DNA of 64,000 nt from positions 24,891,848-24,955,847 of the forward strand of contig BRKX01000012.1 of the NCBI GenBank assembly GCA_026008535.1, written 5' to 3'. Both the position numbers and the translations under genes were made by a program. This stretch comes from Perilla frutescens (lineage: Eukaryota; Streptophyta; Magnoliopsida; Lamiales; Lamiaceae). This document shows, piece by piece, positions 1-10,953 of this stretch. Numbering within the stretch: the stretch's first letter is position 1; each line of letters starts with the position of its first letter. The notes beneath the pieces were generated by a model. It ran no database searches and had not been told where the DNA came from. It was given only the letters and a program-made list of their open reading frames with translations.

Positions 1-1000
1 ATATATATTTTTAATCCAACATCAATCTTTCTCTCTCTTTCTCAGTTGAACACACAAAAGAGCAAAACAAAATTTTAAATAAGTGTTTCTCTCTCTTCAC
101 ATGCATACATCAAAACAAAACCCATCCAAAAAAATCATCTCTTCTCTCTCTTCTGCACACATTTAAGTTAAAAAAAAAAAACCCTTCTCTTTCTTTGCCT
201 ACAAACAAAACACACCCTTTTTTTATTACAATTCAAACCAAAAAATAGAAATCAACTTACTTCTTTCTTAAACACCCTCTCTCTTCTGCACATTTCCATG
301 GATTAAACTATAAACAAAACAACTCAATTCTTATTATTTCTATTGACTACCTTATAACATTTAAAATCAATCATCCAAAATTACTTCATCATTTCTTAAA
401 CTCATCGGCCAATTTTTCTCACAAGCACCACATCTTTATTTTATTTTCCTCACTATTTTTCTTTATACATGCAGAAACTCTATACACGAAATTTTGTATA
501 TAATAGTTTTCTAATAAAGTAAAACCTCAAAAAAACATGAAATCAAATGATCCCAATGGTGTTTTGTGAAATTTTTCCAATCTTAAATTTATTCAACCTC
601 AAGCTCGAATTTGCCTCATAGATCTCCCTAAATCTTAAAATAAGCTAGGGGAAAAGATAGAGATGAAAGAGATAAGGAAGATGATGAAATTGCATGTTGG
701 ATCCGGCCACCGAAAAAACTCACCGGAGACGCACAGACGTGCGACCAAGATGGCTTTTTCCGGCGATTTCAGTCTTCATTCCCACACCAAAATGGTGTTG
801 TTGAACTTGAAACGAGAAATAAAATAAAATATGAAATTTTTTAATTATTTTGGCCGGAATCTGTAAAGTTGCCGGCGGCGGACGGTGGTCCGGTGGCGGC
901 GCTCCGCCTCCAGCCACCTTGTCGGAAAATACAAAAAGAGAACTATAGTGCTGACCTCAAATGAAATGGGGGAAAATGAATTATCTCTTCAATTAACATA
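1..1000. other. AT-rich intergenic DNA, no gene seen
   Basis: No convincing coding region. The first 500 bases are rich in CT runs with short similar blocks (CTCTCTTCTGCACA near 137 and 280). A GC-richer pocket at about 720-925 gives a 65-codon minus-strand frame that looks compositional rather than coding. It could be the edge of something outside the window. Confidence 0.5.
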
Positions 1001-1698
1001 TAGTAAAACCTCTATACAGTAATATCATTGGGACCAGGGAAAAATATTACTATAAAGAGGTTATTCTTATATAGAATTTACATATAAAAATTATTATTTT
1101 TTTAAAAATTAATACATATTATACAATACTTGAAAATGTCCTTTCATATTTTAAAACATTAATTTAAAAGGTATATAAGATTCATTCATGTGTTTTAACC
1201 GAAGAAGACATCATTTTAGGAATCAGACAAGAAGTGCGAGTTGATAATCTAGAAGATGATAGTGCAGAAATATAAAAAATATCATATCAAGAAGCTTCAA
1301 ACATGTTGGATAAGCTGAAAATGTTTTGGATTCAACAAGATGATGATTGTGTTGACGGGGTACTTCGAACGAGCAAGTTAAATGATGTGGTATTAACCTA
1401 AAAAATTAAAGCATTGTCACATGCAACTTTATATTTCATACAATATTAAGTTTAATGTAACATATGTAGTTAAATAATTCTAGATATTTTATATAGATAT
1501 TTAAATATATTTAAAATTTAATGTCATTTTATTACTATATGGAGGTAGATTTCTTAAGGATGGTCCTAAAAAAATACCGGAATATTACAATGTAGAGGTT
1601 ATTCTTATTTATAACTGGTCCCGAGTTGGGACCATAACTTTTTATTACTATAAGGAGGTTATTCTTATATAGAGTATTCTTATATAGAAGTTTTACTG
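1001..1698. mobile_element. pogo-like (Emigrant/Lemi1-type) DNA transposon remnant
   Basis: The left end reads TAGTAAAACCTCTATACAGT and the right end is its near inverse (ending GAAGTTTTACTG). Both are flanked by the dinucleotide TA (999-1000 and 1699-1700), the target site of Tc1/mariner/pogo elements. The termini match the known plant pogo-like end CAGTAAAACCTCTATAAATT. About 1201-1405 on the plus strand reads as a short acidic frame with one stop, resembling the C-terminal tail of a plant pogo/tigger transposase, so this is probably an internally deleted derivative rather than a pure MITE. Confidence 0.7.
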
Positions 1699-1928
1699 TA
1701 CTTATATATTTATTGGTAATGGGCTAGAATGGGCCATCCACTAGACTGGACCGAAAATCAAAGGTAACTAATTATATTTTTTTTCCTAAGGCCTACTACA
1801 AAATATTTGATTTAATTAAAAATATAAACTATACTACTTATTCTAACTATAAGATTTGCATCTCTAGTTAAATTTTAGATGATAAAATTTTTGGGTATTA
1901 CACGAAGTATTCTAAAAATAAAGCTCGA

Positions 1929-2535
1929 ACCTCACTCGATAATAAATAGGTCGAGCTTGAGCTCAAAACTACTTGGCTCGTCAGCAAGTTTGTTAAGTAA
2001 ATCAATTTGAAAACATAAAATTATTGACATGATAAAACTTCATATTTTTATACTATAATTATTAATAAGTATATTGAGTTCTAATTAAATTTGTTCATTA
2101 CAAGAAAAGAATGAATTTTAATGAATACATATATTGTTGTTGTGAAGTTTAAGAATACAACCCAGGTTCCCTTACCCATGCAGAAAGGGCTATAATCGGC
2201 ACAATAATAAGTGCATTGATAAATAATTTAAATTTATCCATTACAATAAAATAATGAATTTTAATAAATATATTGTTGTTGTGAATAAAATAATTTATTC
2301 TTAAAAAGAAATAATGAATATTTAAATTTAAAACTAAATTTAGAGAGTTCTTTTAGCTTGATTAAACTTGAATAAAATCGTGAACCTCGAAGTATTCAAT
2401 AAATAAAGGTGGAAGCTCACTCGATAATTAATTAGTCAAGCTTGAGCGTAGCACTACTCGGCTCGTTAGCAATCTTGTTAAGTAAATTAACTTGAAATAT
2501 ACAATTATTGACATGATAAAACTTATATTTTTATA
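1929..2535. repeat. diverged direct repeat, about 480 bp apart
   Basis: The block from about 1929 to 2050 (CTCGATAATAAATAGGTCGA through TGACATGATAAAACTT) recurs with changes at about 2415 to 2535. It is part of the same complex as the inverted repeat that follows. No coding capacity. Confidence 0.6.
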
Positions 2536-2997
2536 CTATAAATATTATTATTAAATACATTGAGTATTCATTTAATTTATTTATTACAACAAAAGAATGA
2601 GTTTTAATAAATATATTGTTGGTTGTGAATAAAATAAGCTATTCTTAAAAAGAAATAATGAATATGTAAATTTAAATCTAAATTTTAGGCTCGATTAAGC
2701 TCGAATAAAATCATTTATTATCAAACGAGCTTTGTGCTTTATTTAATGAATACTTCAAGACTCATGATTTTATTCGATCTTAATCGAGCTACAAGAACTC
2801 TCTAAATTTAGTTTTAAATTTAAATATTCATTATTTCTTTTTAAGAATAAATTATTTTATTCACAACAACAATATATTTATTAAAATTCATTATTTCTTT
2901 TAATGAATAAATTTAAATTTAAATTATTATCAATGCAGTTATTAATGTGCCGATTATATCCCTTTCTGCATGGCTAAGGGAACCTGGGTTGCATACA
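2153..2997. repeat. long inverted repeat, arms about 245 bp
   Basis: The segment 2153-2405, starting with AACCCAGGTTCCCTTA, is repeated in inverse orientation at about 2742-2997, ending TAAGGGAACCTGGGTT. The spacer is about 340 bp. Transcribed RNA could fold into a long hairpin. I cannot tie it to a named transposon family; no clear target duplication was found. Confidence 0.7.
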
Positions 2998-3578
2998 CAA
3001 GATAAAATTGAATAGTTAATTATATCACATGGTAGATAATGTTGAATTATGAAATCTAGTTTAGTGTTACACTTTTATGTAATTTTTTTATAAAAATATA
3101 CCAAAATATTTTATTAATTTCACCCATAAACTTATAAAAATAAGATGAAGAAATGAAATCATGAATCTAATGGCAACTTCAATTAATTATCGGATGATTG
3201 ATTCATTTCTTAATTCATTCATATTTTTAGAGATATTTTATGTATACTTTGATTAATTTTAAATATACAAGTCAAATCTTCTTAAAATGACCGCGAGGAT
3301 ATAATTGTAAAATAATATTAATCACTAATTAAATATTTAATTAAAAACTTACTATATAATTGAAATATACCATAATTTATAAATTATGGCCTATACATCT
3401 ACTATTATATTTATGGTATTATAGATTATACTTGGAATTCATGAAGTGAAATTTAATTAATTAAGGGGTGTGCGTGTGTGCAGCCCAAAGAATAAATCTT
3501 TACGTTTTCAGTTATCTGAGAAAAAAATAATATAATTCCAATTATCAGATAATTAATTAAAGATGCTATATATATATA
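2998..3578. other. AT-rich intergenic, nothing recognised
   Basis: No open frame and no repeat structure apart from a TA run at 3567-3578 that borders the next element. Confidence 0.5.
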
Positions 3579-3838
3579 GTGTGAATGTATGTTTATAGCC
3601 AATTTTAACTTACAAAATTCTTTTCTAGCCAAACATTGTAGAATGGTCTTTTCTAACCAAAATAAATTTTTATGACTATTTTGTCCTTGATTGACTTTGA
3701 AGCTAATAGGGCACTTGTGAAGGTGTCCTGTTTACCTTGAATGATTTTGAATCTAATAAGGCACTTGTAAAGGTGTCATATTTGCATTTATTTATCATTT
3801 CTTTGATTTATCCTAAGTTTGCCACTTGTGTATGAAAA

Positions 3839-3850
3839 TGGTATCAGAGC
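3839..3850 (+). promoter_or_regulatory. tRNA-Met primer binding site of the pararetrovirus
   Basis: TGGTATCAGAGC is complementary to the 3' end of plant initiator tRNA-Met, the primer used by caulimovirids. It precedes the first viral frame by about 90 bp, as expected for the genomic leader. Confidence 0.8.
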
Positions 3851-3941
3851 CTAGGTAATTTTATTTAGGAATAATATTTTATTTATTATTAAAAGTAATA
3901 TCCTAACGGAGGAGACACCTAGAAAATATGGATCCGAACAT

Positions 3942-4853
3942 TTGTTCGATATGTTTTTATTTCAGAAGGTACCTTCAAATTTTGAAGGAACTGGAGGAAA
4001 GTCACAAGGAGAGACTATCCTACTGGGAAGCCCAATACGAAGAGAGATGTCGCTTCCTATAGAGCTTACAGGGAATCAAGTTGAGCTACAACTGATTCTA
4101 TACAATGAAGTTCAAGAAGAGCTGGGAAGGATGAGGCCATAAATAAAGGATACCATATCCTGGATCCATATCGGGGCCGTCTAGATAGTGCTCAAATCTG
4201 CACTACCTGCAGGTGTTGATACGCCCATTGATATTGCAATATGCGATAAGCGTATCAGAAATCATAGAGATTCCTTGTTTGGAACTATATCGGGAAATCT
4301 CTGTGCCAAGCAGATTATAGGGGTAATCTATCCGAAGATATCCTATAATCTGAAAGATAGAGATTTCAGTCGAGCCCTGACGCTGTACCAAGACTTCAAA
4401 AGAAAGGATATCAGCTATGAGGGAAATCGACCGTTTTCTTTAACATATCAAGTGTCTTACGCGCTTTCCAATTCACACCACACAGATTTATTTCTGGGAA
4501 AGCAGTTTATCGAGATACCAGACGTATTCTCAAAGGTGGCACAGACAATTCATCCAGACAGATCAGAAATGCCGCTACCGAGAGAGATAAACATTCGAGT
4601 GGGAGACAAACCATTGTTGAAATACAATGAGAGTCTCAAGTTGGAAGGCAAAAGAATGTCATTCCAAGGAGACAAGATTGTGACAGAGCCATGGTCTCAG
4701 TCCTCAAGAGCAAGTTTCCAAGGAAATCTCAGACGACCCAGACAAGTTAATATAAAAATCAAATGCCCAGAAGGTTGGATAGAGACCGATACAAGATTCA
4801 ACAGTATAAGATGGGAAAATAATTTCCCTTGCGACATCTTGTATGGTTTATAA
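3942..4853 (+). pseudogene. caulimovirid ORF1, 5' part: movement protein (30K type)
   Basis: Two open stretches (3942-4142 and 4188-4853) separated by stops. The second, about 220 codons, has the hallmarks of a caulimovirid movement protein of the 30K superfamily: an early LPAGVDTPID-like segment, a basic DKRIRNHRDSL stretch, and the later PFSLTYQVSYALSNSHH block typical of the family. In living viruses this protein forms tubules through plasmodesmata. Here stops interrupt the frame, so it is a fossil. A frame continues after 4853 with one further stop towards the protease. I saw no coat-protein zinc knuckle between it and the protease. Confidence 0.7.
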
Positions 4854-5041
4854 CAACCAGAAGTCGGCCACTATAAGAGAACTCTCGATATAGAGGCTAT
4901 GACAATGGAGGTACGAGGAAGAGCCGGAAGAGAAGCAGGAGTCCTAATCTTAAGACTTGACTTCTTAGAAAGGTTCAAGCCGTGGGAGCTGAAGGAAGAT
5001 GGGATGATGATCACCTTTAATGGAAAACAACTGGTGATTGT

Positions 5042-7066
5042 ATGACTAGCTCATTCTCCATATATATCTCAGTAGGGATGTTATACGAAGAATATAAGGC
5101 TGAATACTTTGCAGCCTATATCGACTCAGGAGCAGGAATTTGTACTGCAAAAAGAGGAATCTTCCCAGAAGAATTAGAAGAGGATTTAAATCCAATTGCT
5201 GGAAGAGATTTCTCAAAAAGAGTTTTGCTCCTATCAAAAGGAGTAAAGCAGTCGGAAATTTTGATTGGAGGAGCATGAGATACACCATGGTATAAGGTGA
5301 AAACTCCACCAATCTATTTCCATGATACAGGGGCAGACATCTTGTTAGGAAACAATTTCCTACAAATGTTCAAAAGGTATACGCAGGACAATACCAATCG
5401 AAGACTGATCTTTACGACGATCTGTGACCATAAGATCATTGTCCAGCAACTAAAAAGGGCATTCAATCGACAAATGCCACTACAATTTCGCAGCAAGCGT
5501 AGTGATGAAGGACATCTTTGACACCCAAAAATGCAGGACAAAAGAAAATTCGAAGAAGTAGTTCTGAGTTTTCGTAGAGAAAAGGATCTTGAAGAACAAG
5601 AGATCCAAATCCTCAAGACTTCTTTAATATCACATCAAGATATTAAGGAAGAAGCAAAGATATCCCTCGAAGACGTCAAGCGGAAGATAGCCAGAAACTA
5701 TAATGAAAATCCGCTAGCTTGGTGGGGAAAGAACCAACTCAAAGCAACCTTGAAGGTTAAGGCTGGAAAAGAGTTTGAGTTTGTTAGATACAAGCCTATC
5801 CTGATGAACATCAAAGATCAAAAGGATATGCGAACAATCATCAAAGAACACCTTGATCTCAAGCTGATCAAACCAGGGAATTCGCCATATAGCAGCCCCG
5901 GATTCTTAGTAAGGAATCATGGTGAGATTAAAAGAGGTAAACCAAGGCTAGTCATTAATTATAAAGGGATTAATGACATTCTTGAATTTGACGGATATTT
6001 TATCCCAAGTAGAGAACATCTTATTAACTGCATACGGAATGCTAGGATATTCTCTAAGTTTGATTGCAAGTCAGGTTTCTACCAGATTCGCATGGACGAG
6101 GAAAGCAAAAGGTTTACGGCCTTTTCAACACCACAAGGGCATTATGTTTGGAATGCAATGCCGATGGGGTTAGCCAACGCACCCCAAATATTTCAGAGGA
6201 AGATGGATAATCTTTTTAAAGATTATTTCTCTTTTATGTTTGTCTATATTTATGACATTCTAATTGCATCAAAAAATGTAGATGAACATCTCAAACATTT
6301 GGAGATCTTTGCAGATGTTTGTCATAAAGAGGGCCTTGTGGTGTCAGAAAAGAAGGCAGTAATAGCTACCAGGAAGATTGGAATTTTTGGGAATCGAGGT
6401 GGATGAATCAGGAATCATTCTGCGAAAATATATTGTAGAAAGGGTGCAGAAGTTCCCTGATGTTCTTAAAGAAAACAAACAACTGCAGAGTTTTCTGGGA
6501 GTTGTCAATTTTGCAATAACCTTTATAAAAAATCTTGCAAAACACAGGAAGGTGTTCAGTAACCTTCTAAAGAAGGATACCCCGTTTGTATGGACAAACG
6601 AACATCAACAAAGAATTAGGCAGCTAAAAGAGATATGCAAAAATCTCCCAAAACTGGCTATACCACAAGATGAAGATGAATTGATCCTCTATACAGATGC
6701 AAGTGATCATTGGTGGGCAGCTGTGCTTACAAAGATCACACCCAACGGAGAGGAGCCCTGTAGATATTGCAGTGGTCTCTTTTCAGATAGCGAGGCCATT
6801 CGATGGCATTTCAATGAAAATGAGTTCTTTGCAGTTCGAAAGGCATTTAAGAAATGGCCTCTGTTTCTCTTATCAAAGAAGTTCACTCTAAAAGTTGATA
6901 ACACACAAGTTAAAGCTTTCTTGAAAAATAAAATTGAATCTAATCTGAGAAAGCTAGACTAATAAGATGGCAAGCTAAATGCCAATATTATTTATTTGAC
7001 ATTATTGTGATAAAATCTCATGAAAATATTCTTGCAGATTTCCTAACGAGAGATGGAAGCGATTGA
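5042..7066 (+). pseudogene. caulimovirid ORF1, 3' part: aspartic protease, reverse transcriptase, RNase H
   Basis: The protease begins near 5117 with the active-site block YIDSGAG. The reverse transcriptase (5531-6406) carries the fingers and palm motifs, including KPRLVINYKGIND, FSKFDCKSGFYQIRM and MPMGLANAPQIFQRKM. Its catalytic box reads YIYD rather than YIDD, so one metal-binding aspartate is lost. A frameshift at about 6380-6400 moves the frame into the connection and RNase H domain (6378-6962), which keeps YTDASDHWWA and the later HFNENEFFA motif. One more in-frame stop lies at 6960-6962; the final stop is TGA 7064-7066. No integrase follows, which separates it from LTR retrotransposons. 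Clearly non-functional. Confidence 0.85.
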
Positions 7067-8210
7067 GGTCGATGTCATCATGATTGCGCAGAGGCACTTC
7101 ACTGAAAACATGGAGTTACTTCAGCGTGAATGGAACGAGCTGGTTCTACATGCTGAACAAGCAGGAAGAATGCAACAAGCAGACCAAAACAAGGTCAACG
7201 AGAGAATACGAGCATGTGTAAAGACTCAGGGGCAGCTCTGGTCAGCTATGCATGAACCTCTCCTCCGGGCCATCAATTTACCATTGATGAAAGGAGAGTT
7301 AGCAGTACCGACCTGTAAAATGGAAGCAGGGGATTCAAATACCCCTAGCACGAGCTCTAAGCCGGGGATTTCTAAAAAAACTCAGGCCCAAGAGAAAATT
7401 GAGGGTCAGAGATCACACTCTGAACCATCAAGTCAACCCAGCACCTCTGGGGTAAAAGAGGGAGAAATTAATCTTAGACCCATGACGGGTACCTCTAAGA
7501 TTAATACTAACAAGTCTGAAGCTTCATCTTGTCAGGTTTATCAAGCTAACTGGGAGAAGCTATATACTAGACAGGGAATCAATCCATCTAAAATAAAGGT
7601 TGATATCTCTGGAAAGTACCCAAGGGTGTGGATGTTACCAGGAACGAATCCACACGAAGTCAAACAATGGTATGACTTTGGGACATTAGCTTCAATTCAG
7701 ATCATATCACCAGGCTTCCCAGAAATCAAGTGTCTACCAAAGTGGATACAGGAAGCCGTGCAAGAGTCCTGGGCTAGCAATGATATGCTTAGCCGAGGAG
7801 ATGTTCTTGAGCTATACTTCATCAGTGCTGCTCCGGAACCAGTAGGGAAAGGGAATCATGAGGCCTTTCACTACATAAGGCTTCAAAGGCCAGATTCTAG
7901 AAAATGGGGAGATATCAGAACCTCATCTGAGGAAATTCCACTAATCGCCTCCATTACAGAAGATCAAATTTCGACTAGGCGAGCATGGAGATTATGGGTC
8001 TGTCTCACTGAGATGGACAAAGTCAAGTTCCCATTCAAGTTTTTCCACAATTCTGCGAATGGGTCATTCCTGTTAAATACCATGACAGGGAGAACAACGA
8101 GATTTGCTGAGGATCTGTTCGAGAAGAAAAGGTACTTGATATGGGAGACCAAGCTTGCTATGAGCAAAGAAACCCATCGCAAGTACTCCAACATGGCTCA
8201 TTTTGGGTAA
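7053..8210 (+). CDS. caulimovirid ORF2-like protein of unknown function
   Basis: An open frame of 385 codons whose ATG lies inside the end of ORF1 (overlap 7053-7066, 14 nt), an arrangement that suggests coupled translation. The N-terminal third is polar with a probable coiled-coil helix, followed by a Ser/Thr/Lys-rich linker (about residues 90-150). A compact C-terminal domain is rich in tryptophan and aromatic residues (WYDFGTL, KWIQEAVQESW, YIRLQRPDSRKWGD). Position after RNase H would fit either the second ORF of florendovirus-like genomes or a transactivator-like protein; I cannot decide. The frame stays open about 49 more codons beyond the TAA at 8208-8210. It is the least damaged frame of this copy. 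Confidence 0.55.
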   Translation: MEAIEVDVIMIAQRHFTENMELLQREWNELVLHAEQAGRMQQADQNKVNERIRACVKTQGQLWSAMHEPLLRAINLPLMKGELAVPTCKMEAGDSNTPSTSSKPGISKKTQAQEKIEGQRSHSEPSSQPSTSGVKEGEINLRPMTGTSKINTNKSEASSCQVYQANWEKLYTRQGINPSKIKVDISGKYPRVWMLPGTNPHEVKQWYDFGTLASIQIISPGFPEIKCLPKWIQEAVQESWASNDMLSRGDVLELYFISAAPEPVGKGNHEAFHYIRLQRPDSRKWGDIRTSSEEIPLIASITEDQISTRRAWRLWVCLTEMDKVKFPFKFFHNSANGSFLLNTMTGRTTRFAEDLFEKKRYLIWETKLAMSKETHRKYSNMAHFG

Positions 8211-8635
8211 TGGGACAATCGAGTATGCTCGGATTGCCAGAACCAGAAAGAGCCAGAGTTCGGAAAAGGGTTCCATCCAAGGATGGAAGAAAAGCGAGCT
8301 GGGGAGGATAAGCATCCAATGCCGAAAGCAAGAATGCCAAGAGCCCTACCAAAAAAGTAGCTTCCCGACAAGGGAAGGTGGAGACATGTGATCATAGATC
8401 ATGTGACCCAAAAGAAGAGGCCATTAGCACCAAACGACAAAAGCTGAGTGGTCCAACACAAGAGGCACATGGTGCCATTATTTGTGGGTACCTCCACCCA
8501 CAAGCCACTTTCACTTGAGGATAAAGGAACCGGGCCCGACCACTAATTAAAAAGAAAGTGTTGGCAGAAGGGGCCGCTCACGTGAATTGCGGAGCTAAAT
8601 AATGGAACTGGTGAAATAGAAGGATTTTCCTTTTC

Positions 8636-8643
8636 TATAAAAG
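8636..8643 (+). promoter_or_regulatory. probable pararetrovirus promoter TATA box
   Basis: TATAAAAG downstream of ORF2, followed about 50 bp later by a candidate poly(A) signal AATAAA (8694-8699) and another at 8828-8833. In caulimovirids the genomic promoter and poly(A) signal lie close together after the last ORF to give a terminally redundant RNA. Confidence 0.55.
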
Positions 8644-8699
8644 GAGAAACTGGAAGAAGCAAAAGGCATCGATCATTTTCTGAGCTTTCTTCCAATAAA

Positions 8700-9154
8700 A
8701 TTGTAATAGTGAAAATAGTTTTAGTTTTGTATGAGAGTTGCGAGCCAAGCTACTATAAGTAGCTAAACGAGTTTGTCTCCTTCCAAAAGGAGATTTACTT
8801 ATTATAATAAATGTTTTATTATTCCTAAATAAAATCAAGGCTTTTGCTCATCTTTTGTGTTTACCAAATATATTCTTCTATAAACCAAAGGAGTACTCTA
8901 CACCCTGTGTAGGAAACGAAAGAGGGTTGTGCTATGTGTTGCTGAAGGCATTCGTGTCTGGAAACCATAGGTTGCGATCGTGTGGTTTGGCGAGGCCTGT
9001 AAAAATTTGGCGGATTACCCGACAACATTCCGGTCAAAAAGGTATGAATTGGGTTTATAGTTCAATGTATTTAGTTTACGGAAGCATGATGGGCCTGATA
9101 TGGTCGTAATGGACTATTTCCATTTAATTATAATAGTGGCATGATAGGATGAAT
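8700..9154 (+). other. non-coding 3' region of the virus-containing block
   Basis: No gene recognised. The stretch at about 8870-9040 is GC-richer than its surroundings and could be viral leader or captured host sequence. It runs into the right inverted terminus. Confidence 0.4.
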
Positions 9155-9278
9155 AATAAAGAAAATCATTAAGGGCATACTAGTCATTTTGCCTTATGTT
9201 TGGTTAGAAAAGAAGATTTTAGAATTCTTGGTTAGAAAAGAAGTTTGTATTCTAAAATTGGCTATTTTCGATTTCCTC

Positions 9279-9280
<2 letters not shown>

Positions 9281-9320
<40 letters not shown>

Positions 9321-9426
9321 TCTCTCACACACGCTGCCGGATGATGGCATAGCAGCCAGACGTGAAATATTATAAAAAATCTCTCTCTCTCTCTCTCTCT
9401 CCCACACACACACACACACACACACA
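9281..9426. repeat. microsatellite cluster (AT)n, (CT)n, (CA)n
   Basis: (AT)n at 9281-9316, (CT)n at 9381-9401 and (CA)n at 9403-9426. The AT tract may be the insertion site of the preceding block. Confidence 0.95.
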
Positions 9427-9866
9427 ATTGTTATATGAATGTGCGGGGGATGATATCTTATTTCTTTTAATTTTAGTTATTATAGAATGGGGCTATTACG
9501 GTATATATGATAATCGTATTATTTCTGTCTGCATGAGTGGTGGGGTATAATGTGTGGTGGGCCATACCACATTTTTAGTTATTAGGATTAATGATCATAT
9601 ATTAATATTTTTATTTTATAAAATAACGAGAGTTATAAAGAGTAAATAGAGAGACGTGTTTTGAATTTTCCGTGGTCTAATTCTTACATTCCTACAATTA
9701 ATCTGGATCGACCATCCTCAATTGATGAGACCAACTAGCATTAAAGACTTAAAGTTTGTTGCTTGCACTAATTAAAATAGTGCAAGTTTTAATTAGTGTA
9801 ACATTAGAGTGATTTAGTGTAGAAATTGCACTGAAATTAGATCGATCTTTTTTTTAAGTGGGGGAT
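9427..9866. other. intergenic, ending in a copia polypurine tract
   Basis: No gene. The last part (about 9700-9866) looks like the 3' internal end of a copia element, finishing with the polypurine tract AAGTGGGGGAT at 9856-9866 directly before an LTR. Confidence 0.45.
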
Positions 9867-10784
9867 TGTTGGAAAAATTATTGATTTAAAATATTAAGTG
9901 CCCAACTTATCAAATTTATTTGGCAATGTTCGATTTATTTTTTGTGGAAATAAATTGGAGATATGGAAAGTTCGTTTCGAGTAGAATAACGTAGTATATT
10001 TACTTGATTTTTTCCAAGGTCAAATGAATAAGTATTTATATTTTAAAGTTGATTACTTGGAACTTGAAACTTGAAATAAAATGGAAATGGAGAAATTGAA
10101 TTAAATGTCAACCCACATTGGAAAAATATTGAAGTTGGACATATTTAATAAGGAAAAAGGCTCAAAGAAAAAGCAATCAAGTGTTCCTCTCTATGGTGCA
10201 CATGTGGTGGACTTGTTGACTTTTTATTGTCAATCAAGTACTAAGAAAGTAGCAAGGTTCGCACCATCTAAGCCCGCGCATGTCGCAAGGGCGCTTGATT
10301 GATGGCGCACTTTGCACTTCGCGAGAACGTCGTTATTGCCGAAGCCCGTGTGTACAATTACGGTGCAATCTCGTCTTACGGAGAGAGTATAATTACGGTC
10401 ATTTTATCTTGAAGACGATTGCCGAAGTCTATATGTACAATTATAGTCATTTTATCTTGGAGACGATTGCCTTTATTAGTCGTTTTATCTTGGAGACGAT
10501 TTCCGAAGTCCGTGTGTACAATTACTGTGCAATCTCGTCTTACGGAGAGAGAATCCAATTCTCAACTCGACTAAGCCTAATTTCTGTCTCATTCCCGAGA
10601 AGAAAGATACATGAAACCCTACAGGGACAAATTTTTTTAGTCATTTTATCTTGGAGACGATTGCCGAAGTTCGTGTGTACAATTACGGGGCAATCTCATC
10701 TTACGGAGAGAGAATTTAATTCTCGACTCGACTAAGCCCAATTTCTATCCCATTCTCGAGAAGAAAGATACATGAAACCCTACA
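9867..10784 (+). mobile_element. copia LTR, left copy (LTR1)
   Basis: Starts TGTTGGAAAAATTATTGATT after a polypurine tract and ends near CCCTACA. It shares its first 300 bp with the LTR at 14518 and then carries extra copies of a 50-60 bp block (TTTATCTTGGAGACGATT with GCCGAAGT). The end could instead be the second CCCTACA at 10787-10792. Confidence 0.7.
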
Positions 10785-10953
10785 GCCCTACAACATAAGA
10801 CGAGATTCTATTTCATTATTTTTAATTATGACCTCTTTTTCTCAAATCTCATATTTGTCATCCGAAGCCTCATCCGGACATGAGACTCTAATTGGTGTTG
10901 ATTTTGATGAAGTCAAAATCGCCTTCCAAGAAGTCCAAAACCCAAAGGGGTAG

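Larger units (their letters stand above)
3579..9280 (+). mobile_element. TIR-bounded block containing an endogenous caulimovirid copy
   Basis: About 110 bp at each end are inverted copies of each other (3579-3705 against about 9155-9280): both carry AGCCAATTTTA, TTCTTTTCTA and TGACTA in the same order, roughly 75% alike by eye. Both outer edges abut ATATATATA (3570-3578, 9281-9289), compatible with a 9-bp MULE duplication but uninformative because the site is a TA repeat. The interior holds plant pararetrovirus genes. Either a virus copy integrated inside a MULE-like element, or the inverted ends formed at integration. Plant pararetrovirus copies of the florendovirus type are known to favour TA repeats. 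Confidence 0.65.

Noticed and set aside
720..917. 65-codon minus-strand frame in a GC-rich pocket
   Set aside because: Starts at a non-ATG codon context and shows no family features; could be the edge of a gene but cannot be supported.
3579..9280. Reading the block as an LTR retrotransposon
   Set aside because: No LTRs and no integrase; a 30K movement protein and RNase H end followed by an overlapping ORF fit a caulimovirid.
9194..9427. Frame with Ile-Tyr and Arg-Glu runs
   Set aside because: Translation of microsatellites.
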